This document shows, in pieces, positions 1 to 4,029 of a stretch of DNA of 5,626 nucleotides (its first letter is position 1; each line of letters starts with the position of its first letter). The notes under the pieces were generated by a model that had not been told where the DNA came from, ran no database searches, and saw only the letters and a list, made by a program, of their open reading frames with translations. A program made the translations under genes and the position numbers. Source of the stretch: Oscillospiraceae bacterium (lineage in GTDB: Bacteria; Bacillota; Clostridia; Oscillospirales; Oscillospiraceae); contig WQVW01000120.1 of NCBI GenBank assembly GCA_009785655.1, positions 1 to 5,626 of the forward strand. Direction: 5' to 3'.

Positions 1-1207
1 CATCTGACTCGTCAACATCTATTTCGTACGGATATTCTTCATCCTGTTCCGGGAGTTCCGGATATCTGTCGGGGTCGTAAGCGCGACCTCTGGCATATCG
101 CCTGTTGCCGGATTTGCTCGGATCTTCGGGTGCTTCCTCGTGCTCTTGCGGGTCGTGCTTCTTCTTCCATTCAGCAGCTTTTTCTGCGTCCGCCTGTTTT
201 TCTGTCATATGCTGCTTGCGTTTGGAAGTGTTCGGATTGCGTGTATCTTCACCTTCGGCTTTCCGGCGCTCCGTCTCTTTGCGCTTGGCCTCCAGCTCTT
301 TTTCTTTCTTTTCGCGTTCCGCGTTGCGCATTTCGTCTTCTGCGTCAATTATTTTGGTATATCGCTTTGTCAGCCATACGTCCTGCCCGATCATCAACAC
401 CGTGCCCGCTGTCCAGTAAATACCCAACGCCGCGGGTGTGATAAATGCGATATACACAGAAAACAACGGCATCAGCAGCATCACGGTTCGCATCTGACCG
501 CCTGCCCCTTCCGGTGAACCGGCCGGTGCTATTTTCTGGTTGATCTTTGTATGCACAAACTGGAATCCACCCGAGAGGATCGGAATGAGGAACAGTAAGA
601 ACGCGGAAAGACTCCAATCATCTGTGTTCCACAAAAGGTTCCACTGCGGCACAGAACCTAAATCCATACCGAGAGACCTAAAATTAACCGCACGCAAATG
701 CGGGACATGTAACGGTTCAAACGCATAAAAATGATCGTTGATAAATTGTGCCTGGGCAATCTGCTCATGCCGGGCGGCGATTTCAGAGTCGAATCCCAAT
801 TCGTACAACTCTTGATACACAACACCGTCAGGCTCAAGATACTCCGCCGGCACGCCCATCATCATCGTCAACGGCTGGCTGATGACAAAGAACAGCGCAA
901 ACATAATAGGTATCGGCAAAAGATTCCACAGACAGCCGGAAGTGGGGCTTGCGTTTTCTTCCTTATACAGCTTCATGGTCTCTGCCTGCGCCTTGGTTTT
1001 GTCTGAGGCGTATTTTTTCTGTATCTCCTGAATCTTTGGCTGTAGTCTTTGCGTCCGCATTGAGCCTAACTTGCCCTTCATCTGAAATGGCAAAAGTATC
1101 ACCCTAATCAGGACGGCGATCAAAAGAATCGCCGCGCCATAGCTATTAAAGAGCTCATAAAGAAACATCAGCAAAATGCCGAACGGTCTTCCAATCGCGT
1201 TAAACAT
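1..1207 (-). CDS. yidC: YidC/Oxa1/SpoIIIJ membrane protein insertase (partial, C-terminus off the window)
   Basis: Inserts and folds membrane proteins, alone or with SecYEG. The frame stays open for 402 codons from ATG at 1207-1205 to the left edge, so the stop is missing. An AGGAGA at 1217-1212 lies 4 bases upstream of the start. The core is clear: a first membrane hairpin (about residues 8-40) ends in LIRVILLPFQMK, whose R35 matches the conserved hydrophilic-groove arginine. A charged cytoplasmic hairpin follows (about 41-85), then PTSGCLWNLLPIPIMFALFF (88-107), typical of the second core segment. Further membrane segments lie at about 200-218, 240-258 and 260-278. Residues 115-190 form a long polar loop between core segments. 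From residue 283 comes a cytoplasmic tail of at least 120 residues: first a Lys/Glu/Arg-rich probable helix (285-318), then an acidic, Pro/Tyr-rich end. No lipobox is visible. It follows yidD by about 100 bases, as in many Bacillota. Identification is firm. Confidence 0.95.
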   Translation of the reverse strand, partial: MFNAIGRPFGILLMFLYELFNSYGAAILLIAVLIRVILLPFQMKGKLGSMRTQRLQPKIQEIQKKYASDKTKAQAETMKLYKEENASPTSGCLWNLLPIPIMFALFFVISQPLTMMMGVPAEYLEPDGVVYQELYELGFDSEIAARHEQIAQAQFINDHFYAFEPLHVPHLRAVNFRSLGMDLGSVPQWNLLWNTDDWSLSAFLLFLIPILSGGFQFVHTKINQKIAPAGSPEGAGGQMRTVMLLMPLFSVYIAFITPAALGIYWTAGTVLMIGQDVWLTKRYTKIIDAEDEMRNAEREKKEKELEAKRKETERRKAEGEDTRNPNTSKRKQHMTEKQADAEKAAEWKKKHDPQEHEEAPEDPSKSGNRRYARGRAYDPDRYPELPEQDEEYPYEIDVDESD

Positions 1208-1270
1208 ATAATCTCCTGTATATCATTCATTTGTGTCACGGCTATTAACAATGCCGCGCTGTTTATAAAA

Positions 1271-1289
1271 GAGCGGCCTGTGGCCGTTC
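1271..1289 (-). terminator. Weak terminator-like hairpin between yidD and yidC
   Basis: The arms 1274-1278 and 1282-1286 form a perfect 5-bp G/C stem around a 3-base loop. Two more pairs are possible beyond an A/C mismatch. In the minus-strand transcript the stem is followed by TTTTATAAAC, a short U-run. It is short for an intrinsic terminator and lies inside the operon, so at most it would attenuate readthrough from yidD into yidC. I found no convincing separate yidC promoter in the remaining gap. Confidence 0.3.
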
Positions 1290-1307
1290 CGATATCTGAA
1301 CATGTTG

Positions 1308-1517
1308 TCACGGCACCGGGTCAAAGCCGCCTTTGTGAAATGGGTGACATTTAAGAATCCGCCGCAATGCAAGCCAACCGCCTTTGAGTGCACCATATTT
1401 CTCCAGTGCTTCTAATGCGTAGGCAGAGCATGTGGGTATAAATCTGCAACTGGGCGGCGACATTGGCGATATGCGTTTTCTGTAAAACCGGATTAAGCCT
1501 ATAAGTGCCCGTTTCAT
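1308..1517 (-). CDS. yidD: YidD family membrane protein insertion efficiency factor
   Basis: A 69-residue protein of the YidD family (the old 'hemolytic domain', DUF37), thought to help YidC-dependent membrane insertion from the inner face of the membrane. The whole family pattern is present: the N-terminal amphipathic stretch LIGLIRFYRKRISP, then PPSCRFIPTCSAYALEALEKYG and GGWLALRRILKCHPFHKGGFDPVP. The three family cysteines are C24, C30 and C57. The length is normal. The ATG at 1517-1515 overlaps the rnpA TGA (1516-1514) as ATGA, so translation is probably coupled; only a weak GGGAAA precedes the start. yidC follows about 100 bases downstream. Identification is firm; the mechanism is less settled in the literature. 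Confidence 0.95.
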   Translation of the reverse strand: MKRALIGLIRFYRKRISPMSPPSCRFIPTCSAYALEALEKYGALKGGWLALRRILKCHPFHKGGFDPVP

Positions 1518-1864
1518 TTGCTGTTTCCCGGCATCAGGTTCAGCTTTTTCATCAGTGACAAAACAGAACTTTCAAGCATTTTATACTCCGCAAATCTGGC
1601 CCGCACCCTTGCAACAATCACGATATCAAAACCGTTTGTGAGGTTGTCCTCGTTCAGTCTATAGATCTCTTTCAGACGACGGCGGACACGATTACGCTGC
1701 ACCGCATTGCCGACCTTTGTACTGACTGTGATGCCAAGCCGGTTTGCGTTGCTGCCATTTCTTCTGCAGTATACAACAACGCATGATGTGGACATGCTTT
1801 TACCCTTGTTGTAAAGCCTTTTAAATTCATAATTTTTCGTAAGCGGCGATGTGAATTTCATCAT
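1514..1864 (-). CDS. rnpA: Ribonuclease P protein component
   Basis: The protein cofactor of RNase P, which helps the catalytic RNA bind pre-tRNA and remove its 5' leader. The 116 residues match the usual length. An N-terminal KNYEFKRLYNKGKS (10-23) is followed by the core RNA-binding block VGNAVQRNRVRRRLKEIYR (51-69), with the hallmark RNR at 57-59. FDIVIVARVRA (79-89) forms the central strand and a Leu-rich helix closes the protein. The frame opens with two Met codons (1864-1862 and 1861-1859). Homologues usually begin MKFT or similar, so the second Met may be the true start. No Shine-Dalgarno sequence is visible upstream; the preceding bases are A/T-rich and belong to a hairpin. It follows rpmH by 84 bases and overlaps yidD by 4. 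The RnpA RNA partner is not in this window. Confidence 0.96.
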   Translation of the reverse strand: MMKFTSPLTKNYEFKRLYNKGKSMSTSCVVVYCRRNGSNANRLGITVSTKVGNAVQRNRVRRRLKEIYRLNEDNLTNGFDIVIVARVRARFAEYKMLESSVLSLMKKLNLMPGNSK

Positions 1865-1877
1865 TTTTGAATGCCGA

Positions 1878-1938
1878 ATTTTGAATTATGAATTTATATA
1901 AAACGGCAGATATACCGCTAAAATTCATAATTCAAAAT
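1878..1938 (-). repeat. Perfect 18-bp inverted repeat between rpmH and rnpA
   Basis: Bases 1878-1895 are the exact reverse complement of 1921-1938, with a 25-base spacer. The arms are almost all A/T. In the minus-strand transcript this gives a long uninterrupted stem just after the rpmH stop, ending 13 bases before the rnpA ATG. No U-run follows, so it does not look like a standard terminator. It could be an mRNA-stabilising or processing hairpin that sets the L34 to RnpA ratio, or a copy of a small dispersed palindromic repeat. The inverted repeat is certain; its function is inference. Confidence 0.85.
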
Positions 1939-1948
1939 CACTCCCCGC

Positions 1949-2083
1949 TTAAGCGGAAAGTTTCTCTCTGCCTTTTGCGCGTCTGCGCGCTAAGACTTTG
2001 CGTCCGTTTTTTGTCGCCATGCGCTTACGGAAACCATGTTCCTTTGCGCGATGTCTTTTCTTTGGCTGATATGTTCTAAGCAT
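1949..2083 (-). CDS. rpmH: 50S ribosomal protein L34
   Basis: A 44-residue, very basic protein of the large ribosomal subunit. The translation opens MLRTYQPKKRHRAKEHGFRK and ends RRRAKGREKLSA. This is the standard L34 pattern: the YQP(K/S) start, the HGFRKRM block (residues 16-22), NGRKVLARRRAKGR, and a short Leu-Ser-Ala tail. The start is set by a full AGGAGG at 2096-2091, seven bases before the ATG. A 12-bp perfect palindrome (1945-1956) covers the stop codon. It is the first gene of the rpmH-rnpA-yidD-yidC cluster. In many bacteria dnaA lies upstream in the opposite orientation; here a CBS-domain gene in the same orientation takes that place. Confidence 0.97.
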   Translation of the reverse strand: MLRTYQPKKRHRAKEHGFRKRMATKNGRKVLARRRAKGREKLSA

Positions 2084-2090
2084 AATCGCA

Positions 2091-2096
2091 CCTCCT
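2091..2096 (-). promoter_or_regulatory. Ribosome binding site of rpmH
   Basis: AGGAGG on the minus strand, seven bases before the rpmH ATG. This is a perfect anti-16S match and fixes the start. It contrasts with rnpA, the next gene, which has no visible site. Confidence 0.9.
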
Positions 2097-2126
2097 GTTT
2101 ATTCCTCTTACTTCACAAGGAAACTT

Positions 2127-2156
2127 ATTATACATTACATAGGTACACCCTGTCAA
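2127..2156 (-). promoter_or_regulatory. Consensus sigma-A-type promoter of the rpmH operon
   Basis: On the minus strand TTGACA (2156-2151) and TATAAT (2132-2127) are both exact consensus matches, separated by 18 bases. The upstream sequence is A/T-rich, with runs of T and A around 2157-2180 that could act as an UP element. Initiation is expected near 2120, giving a leader of about 35 bases before rpmH. A promoter this strong suits a ribosomal protein operon. Confidence 0.88.
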
Positions 2157-2190
2157 CTGAAAAAAGATTGATTTTAAGATACTCTCTTCC

Positions 2191-2228
2191 CTCTGGCCTG
2201 TGGGGGTGAACTGGGTTTAACCCCAGAG
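2191..2228. repeat. G/C-rich hairpin upstream of the rpmH promoter
   Basis: The outer arms CTCTGG (2191-2196) and CCAGAG (2223-2228) are exact reverse complements. An inner CTGGG (2211-2215) also pairs with CCCAG (2222-2226), so alternative folds exist. It lies between the CBS gene and the rpmH promoter. No U-run marks it as a terminator on either strand. It may be part of the repeat-rich spacer. Confidence 0.4.
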
Positions 2229-2285
2229 CCCATTGTACTTGCTAAAATGCACAACGGCATTGACAGTTCGCCCGGGCAAAATCAG

Positions 2286-2350
2286 CGGATGCACGATGCG
2301 CGCCCCTACCGTGGTGCATCAACACCGTAGAAGCGCGCATCGCGCATTCG
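2286..2350. repeat. Large imperfect palindrome downstream of the CBS gene
   Basis: The arms 2286-2314 and 2322-2350 are each 29 bases and match at 23 of 29 positions in inverted orientation, around a 7-base loop. The stem is G/C-rich and begins 19 bases past the CBS-gene stop. It includes GCGCGCCCCTAC, which resembles small palindromic intergenic repeats I recall from clostridial genomes; that likeness is from memory. In the CBS transcript it would form a strong 3' hairpin followed by only GATTTTG, so it could protect the 3' end or terminate weakly. Confidence 0.7.
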
Positions 2351-2369
2351 GATATTTTCCAATTTTACA

Positions 2370-2798
2370 TCATAGCTTACGCACGTTTGACGATATCTCC
2401 GACAGTGCTTTTGACGCTTCCATGTCATACGCGTGCGTTCTTGCCATGTCACCGAGGGAGAGCATCCCGACCAGCCTCCCATCCTGCACAACGGGCAGCC
2501 GTCGGACTTGACCCACTGACATCTGCCGCGCGGCTTCTCGTACGTCATCAGTTGGACTCACAGTCAGCACGCTTCTGGACATAATTTCGCGCACGGGGGT
2601 TGTCTCCGGGTCATTTTCCGTCGCGATGCATCGCAGGACGATATCCCGATCCGTCACGATGCCTTTTAACTGCCCGTCATCACTGCACACGGGCACAGAA
2701 CCTATGTTGTGCCTGAAGAACATCCTCGCCGCCTGGGATGCCGGTTCTTCCGGCGATATTGAAACCACGCTGTCACTCATTAATTCCGATACTAGCAT
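2370..2798 (-). CDS. Stand-alone tandem CBS-domain protein
   Basis: A 142-residue protein that is almost entirely a CBS-domain pair (Bateman module). CBS1 covers about residues 1-60 (LMSDSVVSISPEEPASQAARMF, then IGSVPVCSDDGQLKGIVTDRDIVLR). CBS2 covers about 66-125 (IMSRSVLTVSPTDDVREAARQM, then VRRLPVVQDGRLVGMLSLGDMAR). The G-I-V-T-D-R-D and G-M-L-S-L-G-D motifs are the typical nucleotide-contact ends of each repeat. Such modules bind AMP, ATP, S-adenosylmethionine or similar ligands and usually regulate a partner. No enzyme, channel or DNA-binding domain is attached, so the target cannot be named. The start is supported by GGAGGG at 2810-2805, six bases upstream of the ATG. It has the same orientation as rpmH, but the strong promoter between them argues for separate expression. 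Confidence 0.92.
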   Translation of the reverse strand: MLVSELMSDSVVSISPEEPASQAARMFFRHNIGSVPVCSDDGQLKGIVTDRDIVLRCIATENDPETTPVREIMSRSVLTVSPTDDVREAARQMSVGQVRRLPVVQDGRLVGMLSLGDMARTHAYDMEASKALSEISSNVRKL

Positions 2799-2834
2799 TT
2801 TGAACCCTCCGTCATCATATATGTATCAAAATTA

Positions 2835-2863
2835 TTGACAATCGCGAGGGATTTTATTCTATT
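2835..2863 (+). promoter_or_regulatory. Possible promoter of the ABC operon
   Basis: TTGACA at 2835-2840 is an exact -35 match; 17 bases on, TCTATT (2858-2863) matches four of six -10 positions. It would give a leader of about 260 bases running through the hairpin array. The weak -10 makes this only a candidate. TTGATT at 2922-2927 with TACTAA is a poorer alternative. Confidence 0.25.
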
Positions 2864-2960
2864 TGGGGAGAGTTTTTCAAAATTATCATCGACTAAATTG
2901 GTCAAATATGGTATTGTGAAATTGATTTGTTTAGAAAAGTGCTTTACTAAGTAAAAACCA

Positions 2961-3090
2961 CCCCGGCGGCTTCAACCACCGCCCCTCCAAGGAGGGGAAT
3001 GAAGAGGAGTCGCGCCAAAATCCCTCTCCTGCCTCGCAGGGGCGGGGAACCTCATCCCCCCTTCGCGCATGAAAGGGAAAAGGGGGATTC
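2961..3090. repeat. Array of G/C-rich palindromes, probably a dispersed intergenic repeat
   Basis: Four hairpins lie in tandem. GGCGG (2965-2969) pairs with CCGCC (2979-2983). CCCCTCC (2982-2988) pairs with GGAGGGG (2991-2997) around AA, competing with the first for 2982-2983. CCTGC (3028-3032) pairs with GCAGG (3036-3040), extended outward by about five more pairs with one mismatch. ATCCCCC (3054-3060) pairs with GGGGGAT (3082-3088). The composition differs sharply from the A/T-rich flank. CCCCTCC-AA-GGAGGGG resembles REP-like elements I recall from many bacterial genomes; that family likeness is from memory. The array lies in the probable leader of the ABC operon, so it may affect its expression. 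Confidence 0.6.
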
Positions 3091-3130
3091 CTACTGCCAC
3101 ACCCTCACAAATCTATAAGGAGGACGCATC

Positions 3131-4027
3131 ATGTCAAACTACAGCCTGGAAATTAATAACCTGACCAAAAAATTCGGCAAATTGACTGCGCTGGACGATA
3201 TCAGCCTGAATGTTGCCAGCGGTGAGGTGTTCGGCTATCTCGGCCCGAACGGCTCCGGCAAGACAACAACGATCCGAATATTGCTGGGGATTCTGAAAGC
3301 CACGAAAGGCAGCGCGAGTGTGTTCGGAATGAACGCGTGGCGCGATGCTGTGGACATCCACAAAAAAATCGCCTACGTGCCGGGTGACGTGAATCTGTGG
3401 CCCAACCTGACAGGCGGGGAGGTTATCGACTTGTTCGTCCGTTTGCGCGGTACACTTGACAAACAGCGGCGAGAGCGTTTGATCGAAATGTTCGACTTTG
3501 ACCCCACAAAAAAGTGCCGGACGTATTCCAAAGGCAACCGGCAAAAAGTCGCTTTGATTGCGGCGTTCTCGTCTGACGCGGAGCTGTATATTTTAGACGA
3601 ACCGACAAGCGGGCTAGATCCGCTGATGGGGCAGGTGTTCAAAGCATGTGTATTGGAAAAGAAGCGCAACGGCAGCGGTGTACTCCTCTCCAGTCATATT
3701 ATGTCAGAGGTGGAGGAGCTTTGCGACAGAGTCGGGATCATCCGCCGCGGCAAACTGATCGATACAGGCACGATGGAAGAGCTGCGGCACATGATGCGTG
3801 TCACAATGAAGGTAGAGACGAACACCCCGCTCAATGGATTGGAGTTGATGGATGGTGTGCACGACATTGTATCGACCGGCAATGGCGCAGCATTCCAGGT
3901 CGATAACAACGCTGTCGGTGAAGTTGTGGCGTTTATCGCGACATTCGGCGTAAAAAAACTGGAAAGTATGCCGCCGGCGCTTGAAGATATATTTATGCGG
4001 CATTACGCGACAGACGGGGGTGCTTAA
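3131..4027 (+). CDS. ABC transporter ATP-binding protein (drug/antibiotic exporter type)
   Basis: The cytoplasmic ATPase of an ABC-2-type exporter; 298 residues, normal for the CcmA-like drug-export ATPases. The nucleotide-binding domain fills about residues 6-215. Walker A is GPNGSGKTT (38-46), the signature is YSKGNRQK (132-139), Walker B is LYILDEP (152-158) with catalytic E157, the D-loop is SGLDP (160-164) and the H-loop is H189. The Q-loop position reads AYVPGDVNLW (81-90), with Gly85 where Gln is usual. A C-terminal domain of about 80 residues follows, ending PPALEDIFMRHY (281-292), a common ending in this family. AAGGAGG seven bases upstream supports the start. The permease gene begins two bases after the stop, so the two form one operon. 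The substrate is unknown; families paired with such permeases include antibiotic self-resistance and drug efflux systems. No adjacent biosynthetic gene or regulator is seen. Confidence 0.95.
   Translation: MSNYSLEINNLTKKFGKLTALDDISLNVASGEVFGYLGPNGSGKTTTIRILLGILKATKGSASVFGMNAWRDAVDIHKKIAYVPGDVNLWPNLTGGEVIDLFVRLRGTLDKQRRERLIEMFDFDPTKKCRTYSKGNRQKVALIAAFSSDAELYILDEPTSGLDPLMGQVFKACVLEKKRNGSGVLLSSHIMSEVEELCDRVGIIRRGKLIDTGTMEELRHMMRVTMKVETNTPLNGLELMDGVHDIVSTGNGAAFQVDNNAVGEVVAFIATFGVKKLESMPPALEDIFMRHYATDGGA
4016..4021 (+). promoter_or_regulatory. Permease ribosome binding site inside the ATPase gene
   Basis: GGGGGT at 4016-4021 lies within the last codons of the ATPase gene, eight bases before the permease ATG. 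With the two-base gap between stop and start, this suggests translational coupling of ATPase and permease. Confidence 0.5.
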
Positions 4028-4029
4028 CA

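Larger units (their letters stand above)
2799..3130. other. Divergent intergenic region between the CBS gene and the ABC operon
   Basis: This 332-base stretch has no convincing gene. The left part (to about 2956) is A/T-rich and should carry the promoters of both flanking genes. I found no good minus-strand promoter for the CBS gene. A 13-base dyad, TTTACT-A-AGTAAA at 2943-2955, might be an operator. The right part (about 2957-3090) changes abruptly to G/C-rich hairpins, listed separately. The ABC ribosome binding site AAGGAGG lies at 3117-3123, seven bases before the ATG. Confidence 0.75.

Noticed and set aside
105..517. Plus-strand open frames of about 100-125 codons opposite yidC
   Set aside because: The minus-strand yidC frame is continuous and recognisable here; the plus frames are low-complexity Ser/Phe/Cys-rich shadows of its charged tail.
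1208..1270. Separate promoter for yidC
   Set aside because: TTGTTA-like and GATATA-like hexamers occur but with unsuitable spacing.
2191..2228. Intrinsic terminator for the CBS gene
   Set aside because: The hairpin is not followed by a U-run on the minus strand and lies about 140 bases past the stop.
2233..2838. Plus-strand open frames opposite the CBS gene, and an overlapping minus-strand frame at 2306-2548
   Set aside because: None resembles a known protein, and the CBS gene with its GGAGGG site accounts for the region.
2961..3090. Possible CRISPR array or tandem repeat from the repeated G/C-rich blocks
   Set aside because: The blocks differ in sequence and spacing; there is no identical direct repeat and no regular spacer.
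2799..3130. Possible riboswitch in the ABC leader
   Set aside because: I recognise no conserved riboswitch core; the hairpins look like intergenic repeats.
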